Assembly (NCBI GenBank): GCA_902489295.1
Contig: CABTZM010000077.1
Location: 1-8,964, forward strand
DNA from: an uncultured Collinsella sp.
GTDB lineage: Bacteria > Actinomycetota > Coriobacteriia > Coriobacteriales > Coriobacteriaceae
Direction of reading: 5' to 3'
DNA: 8,964 nt
Shown here: one piece after another, positions 1 to 6,443 of the stretch
Numbering within the stretch: position 1 is the first letter of the stretch
How the letters are laid out: the number at the start of each line of letters is the position of its first letter
Position numbers and translations under genes: made by a program
Notes under the pieces: generated by a model
Database searches by the model: none
Told to the model about the DNA's origin: nothing
Seen by the model: the letters and a program-made list of their open reading frames with translations, nothing else

Positions 1-60
1 CCCCAGCTGGCCATCGAGGTCATGCTGTTCGATATCAGGAAGGCACTGAAATGCCGTTAG
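1..60 (+). CDS. holB: C-terminal end of DNA polymerase III subunit delta' (probable holB), partial
   Basis: Frame 1 is open from the window edge to a TAG at 58-60 and encodes 19 residues ending IRKALKCR. Only the tail is visible, so the product is inferred. The short hydrophobic/charged helix LAIEVMLFDIRKAL resembles the end of clamp-loader delta' subunits, and holB directly upstream of ricT (yaaT) is a conserved order in Gram-positive bacteria. The delta' subunit is part of the clamp loader that opens the beta sliding clamp during replication. The gene overlaps the ricT start by 10 bases, which suggests translational coupling. It could be another gene of the same length class; the upstream sequence would settle it. 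Confidence 0.55.
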   Translation, partial: PQLAIEVMLFDIRKALKCR

Positions 61-1751
61 TCGTACCCGTTAAGTTTACCTACGCCTCGCGCGACCTGTG
101 GTTTGACCCGCAGGACCTGGATATCCTCGAGGCCGATTATGCCATTTGCTCCACCGAGCGCGGAACCGAGATCGGCTTGGTTACGGCCGATCCCTTCGAG
201 GTGCCGCAAGACGAGATCGGTCAGCCGCTCAAGCCCGTGCTGCGCGTGGCGAGCGACATTGACCTGCAGCTTGCCGACGATCTTGCCATCCAGGGCGACG
301 AGGCCATGGTCGATTTCCGCCGTCTGGTCAAAGAACTCGACCTCGAGATGAAGCCGGTCGGCGTCGAGTACCTGTTTGGCGGCGAGAAGGCCGTGTTCTA
401 CTTTGCGGCCGAGGAGCGCGTCGATTTTCGTCAGCTCGTCAAGGATCTGTCCTCGACGCTGCACATTCGCGTCGACATGCGCCAGATCGGCGTGCGCGAC
501 GAGACTCGCCTGGTGGGCGGCTATGCCCAGTGCGGCCAGGAGCTCTGCTGCACGCGCTTTGGCGGACAGTTTGAGCCCGTCTCGATCCGCATGGCAAAAG
601 AGCAGGACCTGCCGCTCAATTCCTCCAAGATCAGCGGCGTGTGCGGCCGCCTGATGTGCTGCCTGCGCTACGAGTTCGAAGCGTACAAGGACTTTAAGAG
701 CCGCGCGCCCAAAAAGAAGACGCTTATCGATACGCCGCTCGGCAAGGCGCGTATTCAGGAATATGACACGCCGCGCGAGCAGCTGGTGCTGCGCCTGGAG
801 AACGGCAAGGTCTTTAAGGTCAACCTGGCCGATATGACCTGCTCGGAGGGCTGCAAGAAGAAGGCTGCCGAGCAAGGCTGCAATTGCCGCCCCGACTGCG
901 TGACGCGCGATGTGCTCGAGCGCATCGAGTCGCCCGAGATGCGCCTGGCGCTCATGGAACTCGATCGCGAGAACGGCGTCGACGTGGGCGATGGCCTGTC
1001 GAGTGCCGACCGTCTGGCCGGCACTTCGATGCCCAAGCGCCGTCGTCGCGATGCTGAATCCGATGCTCGCGCCGGTCAGGGCCAGGGCGAGGGCCGTGGC
1101 CGCGGAAAGGGCCGTGGTAAGGCCGAGGCACCCGAGGCCGAGGAGGCCGCCGGTGGCCGTCGTCGTCGCAAGCGCGCGGGCTCGGGCGATGTCGGCGAGG
1201 CTGCAGCTGCAGACAAGAACTCCTCCCGCGAGCGCGAGACTCAGCAGCCTCAGCAGCAAAACCGCGGCGGTGGCATGAACCCCACGCGCCGTCGCCGCCG
1301 TCACCTGTCGAGCGAGGAGCGCGAGGATGCCTTCCGCGCCGCAGCTGCTCGCGAGGCTGGTGCCGCTTCTAAGGGTCCCTCGGGTTCCGATGCGCCTGCC
1401 GACAAGGGCGGCAAGTCACATGGCGAGGATGAGCGCGCGCCGCGTCCGCGCCGTCGCCATTCCTCGGGCACGCAACAGAAGCCCTCAGTGCCCTCCGTTG
1501 CCGATCAGGTCTCGGATGGCGAGGTCAAGGTCACGCGCCGGCGTCCCGGAGATGGCGGGGGAGCGGCTGCCAAGGCTTCGCGTGGCGCCGCTCGCGACGA
1601 GCGCGAGCCGCGCGAGGATCGCGGTGGCGAGGGCTCGGCCGACCAGGGTCAAAAGCGCCGCCGCCGTCGCCGTTCCCGCAAGCCGCGCCAGAATGGTGGC
1701 GAGGGCTCGACCCCGTCTTCGGCCGCACCACAACCGCCCGCCGGCGAATAA
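51..1751 (+). CDS. ricT: PSP1-domain protein RicT (YaaT-like) with long arginine-rich tail
   Basis: 566 residues; the family is usually about 275. Residues 1-300 are the PSP1/RicT core. They carry the conserved cysteine pattern C161, C166, C167 (CGQELCC) and C198, C203, C204 (CGRLMCC). In Bacillus subtilis RicT, with RicA (YmcA) and RicF (YlbF), binds iron-sulfur clusters and helps RNase Y mature mRNAs in the cytoplasm; the same role here is inferred from family. A second cysteine group follows at C264, C268, C277, C279 and C283. Residues from about 310 to 566 look disordered: Gly, Ala, Glu and Ser with arginine blocks at 330-333, 370-373, 413-417, 467-469, 496-498 and 536-541, resembling RNA-binding tails. 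ATG at 51 is supported by AGGAAGG at 38-44 and by the overlap with the upstream gene. No partner genes lie in the window. Confidence 0.9.
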   Translation: MPLVVPVKFTYASRDLWFDPQDLDILEADYAICSTERGTEIGLVTADPFEVPQDEIGQPLKPVLRVASDIDLQLADDLAIQGDEAMVDFRRLVKELDLEMKPVGVEYLFGGEKAVFYFAAEERVDFRQLVKDLSSTLHIRVDMRQIGVRDETRLVGGYAQCGQELCCTRFGGQFEPVSIRMAKEQDLPLNSSKISGVCGRLMCCLRYEFEAYKDFKSRAPKKKTLIDTPLGKARIQEYDTPREQLVLRLENGKVFKVNLADMTCSEGCKKKAAEQGCNCRPDCVTRDVLERIESPEMRLALMELDRENGVDVGDGLSSADRLAGTSMPKRRRRDAESDARAGQGQGEGRGRGKGRGKAEAPEAEEAAGGRRRRKRAGSGDVGEAAAADKNSSRERETQQPQQQNRGGGMNPTRRRRRHLSSEEREDAFRAAAAREAGAASKGPSGSDAPADKGGKSHGEDERAPRPRRRHSSGTQQKPSVPSVADQVSDGEVKVTRRRPGDGGGAAAKASRGAARDEREPREDRGGEGSADQGQKRRRRRRSRKPRQNGGEGSTPSSAAPQPPAGE

Positions 1752-1814
1752 CGCCCGCGAGCGGATTTAACCCGCCTTACCCCAATCGCGTCGGGGTACC
1801 ATAGCGCTGAATCA

Positions 1815-1850
1815 ACAACCCTCCCTGCGACCGAACGTAGGGAGGGTTGT
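1815..1850 (+). promoter_or_regulatory. Hairpin occluding the comF ribosome binding site
   Basis: A perfect 12-bp inverted repeat (1815-1826 with 1839-1850) extends by three more pairs (one G-U) to a 15-bp stem with a 6-nt loop at 1830-1835. The 3' arm contains GGGAGGG (1840-1846), the only good Shine-Dalgarno for the comF TTG at 1854, spaced 7 nt. The 5' arm carries the matching CCCTCCC. If the RNA folds, the site is closed. No T-run follows, so it does not look like an ordinary terminator of ricT. Control by this structure is inference. Confidence 0.6.
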
Positions 1851-1853
1851 GTC

Positions 1854-2660
1854 TTGAAGAGCCATCTGAAAAAATTGAGCCGTCTGCAGGGTGCCGGCGC
1901 CCTACCGTTTGCGGACGAATTGCTGCCGTTTGCCGAGCGGGCGGCACGCGAGGCACTCGAGGTATTGTCGCCAACACGATGTGCCGGCTGCGAGCGCGCC
2001 GGTGCGCTTATTTGCCAAGACTGCCTGGCCGCGCTCACGCTCATCGACCCACGTCATAGCTGTACCCGATGCGGCGCCCCGTTTGGGGATTTGCTGTGCA
2101 CTGAGTGTTCGGTCGAGGGCACGTCCTCGGCAATGGCGGAGGCGCTCGACCGCTGCCTGGCGTGCTCCGTCTATGCGCATCCGCTGCCGCGCATCATTAA
2201 AGCGTACAAGGACGCGGGCGAGCGACGCCTGGCGCCGTATCTGGCGGAGCTGCTTTACGACACCGCCCTGCATGCCCAGGTCGTAGCGCCCGAACGCTTA
2301 GGAGGTGTGCTGTCCGGTGCGGATGCGGTGGTGTTTGTGCCTGCGACGGCGGCAGCGTTTCGGCGGCGTGGCTTTGATCATATGGAGGCCATTGCGCGCC
2401 CATTTTGCGAGCTGTCGGGTGTTCCCCTGCTCGATGCCCTCGTCAAGTACGGGCATAGCGACCAGCGCGAACTCGGTCGTGAGGAGCGTCGCGAGCGTGC
2501 CCAAGGCATGTACGAGACGGTTGAGGACGTGCACGGCCGCCGCCTGCTGCTTATCGATGATGTCATTACCACGGGCGCGACCATGGCAGCAGCCTCGGCG
2601 GAGCTCAAGCGTGCCGGCGCTGCGGCAGTCGATGGCCTCGCTATCGCACGTGTTTGGTAG
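1854..2660 (+). CDS. comF: ComF family phosphoribosyltransferase-like competence protein
   Basis: 268 residues, usual family length. Four CxxC pairs form an N-terminal zinc-binding part: C43/C46, C54/C57, C70/C73 and C82/C85. The phosphoribosyltransferase fold follows, with AYKDAGERRLAPYLAELL (117-134), VPATAAAFRRRGFDHMEAIA (162-181) and the PRPP-loop signature LLLIDDVITTGAT (231-243). ComF/ComFC proteins are cytoplasmic factors needed for DNA uptake during transformation; their exact reaction is not settled. The start is a TTG chosen because GGAGGG lies 7 nt upstream and no better in-frame start precedes C43. Both the rare start and the hairpin over the ribosome binding site point to low or conditional translation. 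The next gene begins 10 bases after the stop, so the two are probably co-transcribed. Confidence 0.9.
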   Translation: MKSHLKKLSRLQGAGALPFADELLPFAERAAREALEVLSPTRCAGCERAGALICQDCLAALTLIDPRHSCTRCGAPFGDLLCTECSVEGTSSAMAEALDRCLACSVYAHPLPRIIKAYKDAGERRLAPYLAELLYDTALHAQVVAPERLGGVLSGADAVVFVPATAAAFRRRGFDHMEAIARPFCELSGVPLLDALVKYGHSDQRELGREERRERAQGMYETVEDVHGRRLLLIDDVITTGATMAAASAELKRAGAAAVDGLAIARVW

Positions 2661-2670
2661 GGGTGGTTTT

Positions 2671-3780
2671 GTGGCAGTGAAGATTGAGCGGCGCAACGAG
2701 CCGACAGGCGAACAGCTAGCGGCTTCCGTAATCCTAACAGGCGCTTCAGCGCTGCGCATGATGCGCGCCGAGCGCCGGCAGATGGGCTATATCAGCTGGA
2801 AGGACCTTAATCCCGATGAAGAGCGCCGTGTGCTGCGCACGTCGTCGCCCTCGACCGAGGATATCTATCTTCCCGACTTGGTGCGAATTGGAGCCAAAAG
2901 TGGCGAGGTACAAGAAGATCTGTGCTTGCTGGTGGGATCTGCGGCGCAGCGCCGCCGCATGCCTGGCGTAGGCTGGTCCGTGTGTTCCGGGTTGCCCGCC
3001 GGCTCGATTCTAGAGGTGGAACCGGGGGTGTACAGCCTATCTCCCGAGGCCCTTTGTGTTGCCGTTGCGCGCGAGGTCGGCTGCATCCAGGCGTTTGCCC
3101 TGGCCCAGGAGCTGTGCTCTAAGATTTCACTGAGCGACCGCGGGAAGTATCTGCCTCCCTACACCTCGCCTGTTACGAATAAACTTGCAAAGGACAAGGA
3201 CCAGCCAGCAGACGTGGGCTACTTTGAAGTCGAGCCGGCGCTGATGCCCGATCGTCTGGCAGATTATCTCGCGGTATACAAGGGGAACACGGCCAAACAA
3301 CTGCAGCGTCTGTGTCCCTATCTTTCGGAAAACCTGCGCTCACCCATGGAGTGCATCATGCTCGCCCTGTTTTCGCTTCCGTTTTCCTATGGCGGGTTTG
3401 CCTGCGGACCTTTTAAGGCCGACTATAAGATCGAGTTCGATGACCGTGCGCAGGCAATCTCGGGGATGCCTCATGCAGTTTGCGATGCGTATCAAGAAGC
3501 AGCCCGGTTTGACCTGGAATACAACGGTGAGCTGGGCCACTCTTCTCGGAGGGGACGTATCCATGATGAAAAGCGCAACACGGGCTTGATTACTATGGGA
3601 ATCGAGGTCGCGACGGTCAACAACGAAATGCTCTGCGACATGGAAGCGATGGAAGCGCTCGCATGGCGCATCCACCAGCGCATGCGAAAGCGGTACCGGA
3701 ATCGTGTCGATGCCCGCAGGAAGAAGCAAGAGGCGTTGCTTAACACGCTGCGGGCGTGTTTTGGGCTTAAGCTGGTCTAA
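2671..3780 (+). CDS. AbiEi-like / DUF559 (Vsr-like) nuclease-fold protein, accessory
   Basis: 369 residues from GTG 2671, which has GGGGTGG at 2660-2666; GTG 2677 or GTG 2650 are alternatives. Residues about 17-140 resemble AbiEi-type actinobacterial proteins: an ILTGASAL helix, a pattern of GWSVCSGLPAGSI, then GVYSLSPEALCVAVA. Residues about 222-320 resemble the DUF559/Vsr-like PD-(D/E)XK fold: RSPMECIMLAL lead-in, VCD at 270-272, FDLEYNGELGH at 280-290, then D299 and R302 and a GIEVATV strand. Many relatives read E-x-D-G at the catalytic strand; here it is E283-Y-N285-G, so activity is uncertain. Codon use is looser than in neighbours (cta, gta, aca, tca are frequent), which suits an acquired gene. 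No AbiEii-type nucleotidyltransferase toxin is next to it, so a complete toxin-antitoxin pair is not visible. Family call is by motif memory, not by search. Confidence 0.6.
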   Translation: MAVKIERRNEPTGEQLAASVILTGASALRMMRAERRQMGYISWKDLNPDEERRVLRTSSPSTEDIYLPDLVRIGAKSGEVQEDLCLLVGSAAQRRRMPGVGWSVCSGLPAGSILEVEPGVYSLSPEALCVAVAREVGCIQAFALAQELCSKISLSDRGKYLPPYTSPVTNKLAKDKDQPADVGYFEVEPALMPDRLADYLAVYKGNTAKQLQRLCPYLSENLRSPMECIMLALFSLPFSYGGFACGPFKADYKIEFDDRAQAISGMPHAVCDAYQEAARFDLEYNGELGHSSRRGRIHDEKRNTGLITMGIEVATVNNEMLCDMEAMEALAWRIHQRMRKRYRNRVDARRKKQEALLNTLRACFGLKLV

Positions 3781-3813
3781 TTCACGTCGAAAATAGGGGG
3801 TTAATCATAGCCC

Positions 3814-4030
3814 TGGCCAAAATATAGCAAATATGAGTACTGCTACAAATTCAGTAACAGCAAAATCAAGGAATTTAGGACTCGGAGGCGGCATAAAGTA
3901 AGAAGATAATAAACAAATGTGGAATAACTAAGCATCAGGTTGGCGACACTGAGCGCAAAATCTGTCCGAGAGGCCAAAATTGCCTGTTACTAAATTGGTG
4001 ACAGTACTCATATTTGCCATTTTTTGGCCA
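3814..4030. repeat. 217-bp element bounded by 47-bp imperfect inverted repeats (MITE-like)
   Basis: The left arm 3814-3860 and the reverse complement of the right arm 3984-4030 align without gaps over 47 bases with 6 mismatches. Both begin TGGCCAAAA and share the identical block AAATATGAGTACTG and the end AGTAACAG. Each arm also contains its own smaller dyad, CTGxTAC-7 nt-GTxACAG (3842-3862 region and 3984-4004). The 123-bp centre is AT-rich with no convincing ORF. GGCCAAAA occurs a third time at 3972-3979. Equal arm length, terminal position and lack of coding content resemble a non-autonomous transposable element, but no target duplication was confirmed. It could instead be a large hairpin-forming regulatory repeat. 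Confidence 0.75.
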
Positions 4031-4032
4031 CA

Positions 4033-4079
4033 GCACCCTAGGAAGGGTGCCCCGGAGCTCCCCATAGGGGAGCTCTGGG
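4033..4079 (+). repeat. Two adjacent strong hairpins without a T-run
   Basis: Hairpin A pairs 4033-4039 with 4044-4050 (7 bp, loop AGGA). Hairpin B starts at the next base and pairs 4051-4063 with 4067-4079 (13 bp including one G-U, loop ATA). They follow the inverted-repeat element by two bases. No T-tract follows on + and none follows on the - strand, so intrinsic termination is doubtful. They may end the comF transcript with Rho or act as a processing or boundary structure. The core of B is similar in design to the terminator at 5604-5637. Confidence 0.6.
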
Positions 4080-4151
4080 CTTCACAGGGGCACGAATCGC
4101 CCACTCCGACCTGCGAAATCTGTACTCGCGATGCGAATGACGCCCCTAACC

Positions 4152-4180
4152 TTAAACTTTAGCTTGAACTTAGCTATAAT
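4152..4180 (+). promoter_or_regulatory. Probable sigma-70-type promoter for the leader and lipoprotein gene
   Basis: A perfect TATAAT lies at 4175-4180 with TTAAAC at 4152-4157, 17 bp apart. The local sequence is AT-rich inside a GC-rich genome. Transcription would begin near 4187, about 340 nt before the lipoprotein start. The -35 box is weak (3 of 6), so the -10 carries the call. Confidence 0.65.
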
Positions 4181-4186
4181 GCGCTA

Positions 4187-4508
4187 CGTTCCTACCAGGC
4201 TGTGGTTGCGGACGGACGAAATGCCCGTCCTAGTCCAAGACAGACGCGGTCAAAGGGATCCACGTAAGCGACCGCGTGCGCGCGGCGCGATCATGGCGCG
4301 TCCTAGATGTAAGCCGCACCGTCCGTTCTACTTTCTTTGGGGCAATACCGCCTCGCGGGCGAGCGGGCCAGTCGTGAAGGTGGCTGCGGCCTCCCGAGCA
4401 AACACCCCGGTGCGCAAGTGTGGGGTCAAATACCAGGTCAGCTGGTGGGAACAATCTGATATTCCGCGCAACGCACGGATCGTATACGACACAGAAGGCA
4501 GGGTAGTG
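4187..4508 (+). ncRNA. Probable structured leader RNA (candidate raiA-type RNA)
   Basis: About 320 nt lie between the promoter and the lipoprotein gene. The two ends pair: 4192-4196 with 4502-4506, 4200-4204 with 4490-4494, and 4206-4208 with 4487-4489. Inside are further helices: 4210-4213/4233-4236 stacked on 4214-4218/4226-4230; 4244-4251/4270-4277 (8 bp perfect); 4279-4283/4296-4300; 4313-4318/4385-4390; 4404-4408/4422-4426; 4432-4436/4442-4446; and 4463-4466/4476-4479. A closing helix around many branches is typical of a large structured RNA. raiA RNAs occur in Firmicutes and Actinobacteria near raiA/hpf and comFC genes, and both are in this window; that is the only reason for the name, since I could not match a consensus. 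A plain long 5' UTR with chance GC-rich pairings is the alternative. The frame of the next gene happens to be open here, but a promoter lies within that open stretch. Confidence 0.45.
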
Positions 4509-4529
4509 GACATGGTGAGGGGCAGCTTG

Positions 4530-5537
4530 ATGCACGCGGCTCGGTTAGGTGCTGGGACCGCAGCGGTCATCGCCGTTTTGGGCCTGAGCGGATGCGCGTT
4601 CAACCCGCTGTCTACGTTCACGACTCCCACGATCGACCAGATCGAGTACGAGACCGTCACGCCCGCGGTGTCGGATGATGCCCTGGTCACCCCCGGTACC
4701 CTGACGGTTGCCCTCGATACCTCCGATGCGCCGCAGGCCATGCAGGGCGCTGACGGCGAGCTCACGGGGTATGCAGTCGACGCTGCCCGCGCCCTCGCAA
4801 GCCGCATGGGCCTTAAGGTCGCCTTTGTCGATGCGTCCTCGGCAGGTTCCGCGCTCGGTGACAAAAAGGCTGATATCTTTATCGGCGAGATCAACTCCAC
4901 GGACGGGGACGTTAGCTCGCTCGGCACCTGCCTGTACGATGCCGCTTCCGTGTTCGGTAAAACCAGCGATGGTGGGTCGCTGAGCGTTTCCACCGATACC
5001 CTTAACACGTCTACTCTGGGTATCCAGATGTCCTCGGCCTCGCAGGAGGCGCTTGCTAAGCAGAGCATCACCGCCAACCAAAAGACTTACTCCAACATCA
5101 ACGAGTGCTTTGAGGCGCTCGAGTCCGGCGAGGTCGACTATGTGATCTGCGACTCCACGGCTGGCGGTTACCTTGCGCGACTGATGAGCGAGATCTCCTA
5201 TGTCGGTGCGCTCGAGGCGCCCTCGACGCTTGGTGTTGCAGGCCTTTCGTCCAATGACGAACTGTGTCGTGCCGTGAGCGATGCCCTCGACGGTATTACG
5301 GCCGACGGCACGCTCGAGGCGGTCCACTGCGTCTGGTACGGCACGATGCCCTACGACCTCACCACTAAGACGGTTTCGGGCGCTAACGTGCAGCCGGGCG
5401 ACTCTGAGTCCAGCGAGACCACATCCTCCGGCAGCGAGTCCTCCGATTCCAACAATGAGACCGCATCCTCCGAAGTCAAATCGTCCAGCCAGGAAGACAC
5501 CATCACCGACGACGACATTAACAAGCTTAATAGCTAG
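4530..5537 (+). CDS. Lipoprotein of the extracellular solute-binding family 3 type, orphan
   Basis: 335 residues. Residues 1-21 are a short signal peptide with a hydrophobic stretch and the lipobox LSGC; C22 would be lipidated and the protein anchored outside the membrane. Residues 57-280 match the periplasmic binding protein family 3 pattern: GTLTVALDTSDAPQAM, then DGELTGYAVDAARALASRMG (75-94), KADIFIGEI (113-121) and GEVDYVICD (200-208). This family captures amino acids or similar small solutes for ABC importers; the ligand is not predictable. No permease or ATPase lies nearby. Five cysteines (134, 193, 207, 246, 267) remain after the lipobox and could form disulfides. The tail 291-320 is almost all Ser, Glu, Asp, Asn and Thr. 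ATG 4530 is chosen over ATG 4512 because GAGGGG at 4517-4522 is spaced 7 nt from it. Confidence 0.8.
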   Translation: MHAARLGAGTAAVIAVLGLSGCAFNPLSTFTTPTIDQIEYETVTPAVSDDALVTPGTLTVALDTSDAPQAMQGADGELTGYAVDAARALASRMGLKVAFVDASSAGSALGDKKADIFIGEINSTDGDVSSLGTCLYDAASVFGKTSDGGSLSVSTDTLNTSTLGIQMSSASQEALAKQSITANQKTYSNINECFEALESGEVDYVICDSTAGGYLARLMSEISYVGALEAPSTLGVAGLSSNDELCRAVSDALDGITADGTLEAVHCVWYGTMPYDLTTKTVSGANVQPGDSESSETTSSGSESSDSNNETASSEVKSSSQEDTITDDDINKLNS

Positions 5538-5545
5538 TTATTGCT

Positions 5546-5583
5546 AGGGGTGGCGTCTCCTATGCGCTAGGAGAGATGCCCCT
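5546..5583 (+). terminator. Hairpin just after the lipoprotein gene
   Basis: 5556-5562 pairs perfectly with 5568-5574 around a 5-nt loop. A lower stem pairs 5546-5550 with 5579-5583 through a short imperfect joint. It begins 9 bases after the stop codon. It has no T-run and is followed 20 bases later by a clear terminator, so it may protect the mRNA 3' end or assist termination. Confidence 0.5.
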
Positions 5584-5603
5584 TCACGGTTTCAACACGC
5601 ACT

Positions 5604-5637
5604 GCCGGGCTTCCCCAATAGGGGAGCCCGGCTTTTT
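5604..5637 (+). terminator. Rho-independent terminator of the lipoprotein transcript
   Basis: A 12-bp GC-rich stem (5604-5611 with 5625-5632, and 5613-5616 with 5621-5624, one bulged T at 5612) has a loop of AATA. Five Ts follow at 5633-5637. It separates the lipoprotein transcript from hpf. Confidence 0.9.
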
Positions 5638-5854
5638 CATCTCTATAAAACCAGCAGGTCAAAGCCAATTTTCGGGACCAAATACAAAGTCGCCGGCTCC
5701 CTCCTATAGCGCACTTTGCCACAGAAAAGTGCGAGACTTCGGTATGCGGTATCAAGCAATCGTTATTCGGGTCTTTGGGAATCCGCGTGATTAAATGCAC
5801 GGCAATGGGTACATAGCCAGTACAGTAAGTCCCCGAGGCAGATTGGAGCCACGT
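5638..5854 (+). promoter_or_regulatory. Non-coding hpf upstream region with one hairpin
   Basis: 217 nt between the terminator and hpf. An 8-bp perfect hairpin pairs 5710-5717 with 5726-5733. No promoter with both boxes in good register was found; TATAAA near 5643 has no matching -35 outside the terminator. The promoter of hpf must lie here if the terminator is efficient, since the gene is isolated on both sides. GGAG at 5845-5848 is the ribosome binding site, 6 nt before the ATG. Confidence 0.4.
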
Positions 5855-6439
5855 ATGGATATCAAGGTTTCTGGACGCAAGACGACGGTAACCGATGCTC
5901 TGCGTGCGCATGTGGATGAGAAGATCGGCGAGGCGCTCAAGGTTTTCGATATCGAGCCCATGACGGTCGACGTTGTACTTCGCTATGAGAAGAACCCCTC
6001 GAACCCCAACCCGGCAATCGTCGAGGTTACGGTTCGCGCCCGCGGTTCGGTGATTCGCGTTGCCGAGCACGGTGCAGATATGTACGCCGCCATCGACCTC
6101 TCCGCCGATAAGGTCACCCGCCAGCTGCGCAAGTTCAAGACCAAGGTCGTGGACAACCGCCAGGGTGGTGCCAGCGCAGCGGATGTTGCACCGGTCGAGC
6201 GTGTCGAGGATCTGGCCGACCTGCTGCTGCCCGAGGAGGACGACGACCTGCTCGTCCGCGAGAAGGTCATCGATGTCACCCCGATGACTGAGGAGCAGGC
6301 GCTGGTGCAGACCGATCTGCTGGGCCACGACTTCTACGTGTTCGAGAACGCGACGACTGGCCTCATCAATGTGGTGTATCACCGTAAGAATGGTGGATAT
6401 GGCATCATCAAGCCCCGTATCGAAACACTTGACGAGTAA
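5855..6439 (+). CDS. hpf: Long-form ribosome hibernation promoting factor HPF
   Basis: 194 residues, the long form. Residues 1-100 are the ribosome-binding S30AE/RaiA domain: MDIKVSGRKTTVTDALRAHV, an RYEKNPSNPNP loop, and the basic helix DKVTRQLRKFKTK. An acidic linker (about 115-132) leads to the C-terminal dimerisation domain at about 137-190 with PMTEEQALVQTDLLGHDFYVFENA and INVVYHRKNGGYGIIKP. Family knowledge: HPF enters the decoding channel of the 30S subunit in stationary phase or stress, and the C-terminal domain pairs two ribosomes into inactive 100S dimers. The ATG at 5855 has GGAG 6 nt upstream; an in-frame ATG at 5795 would add 20 residues unlike the family and lacks a good site. 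The gene stands alone between two terminators. Confidence 0.95.
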   Translation: MDIKVSGRKTTVTDALRAHVDEKIGEALKVFDIEPMTVDVVLRYEKNPSNPNPAIVEVTVRARGSVIRVAEHGADMYAAIDLSADKVTRQLRKFKTKVVDNRQGGASAADVAPVERVEDLADLLLPEEDDDLLVREKVIDVTPMTEEQALVQTDLLGHDFYVFENATTGLINVVYHRKNGGYGIIKPRIETLDE

Positions 6440-6443
6440 AATA

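Noticed and set aside
57..1304. Long open frame on the minus strand opposite ricT (415 codons)
   Set aside because: It mirrors the GC-rich codons of ricT, which has clear family motifs. The minus-strand product is Ala/Leu/Arg-rich with no recognisable domain.
1778..1798. 6-bp hairpin after ricT as a terminator, and TACCAT at 1797 as a -10 box
   Set aside because: The stem is short with a 9-nt loop and no T-run. No -35 box lies at a fitting distance from TACCAT.
2305..2670. Extension of the AbiEi/DUF559-like gene upstream into comF
   Set aside because: It would overlap comF by more than 350 bases in another frame. The family-like part begins after GTG 2671, which has its own ribosome binding site.
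3840..4030. CRISPR-like array
   Set aside because: The repeats are two inverted arms, not regularly spaced direct repeats, and no cas gene is near.
4432..4446. ACCAGGTCAG resembling the conserved part of SRP RNA
   Set aside because: The bases that follow do not match the required GGAAG/GCAGCC part of the SRP RNA loop, so the match is short and likely chance.
4131..4529. N-terminal extension of the lipoprotein frame by 133 codons
   Set aside because: The stretch contains the TATAAT promoter, would bury the signal peptide in the middle of the protein, and gives no recognisable sequence. ATG 4530 has a good ribosome binding site.
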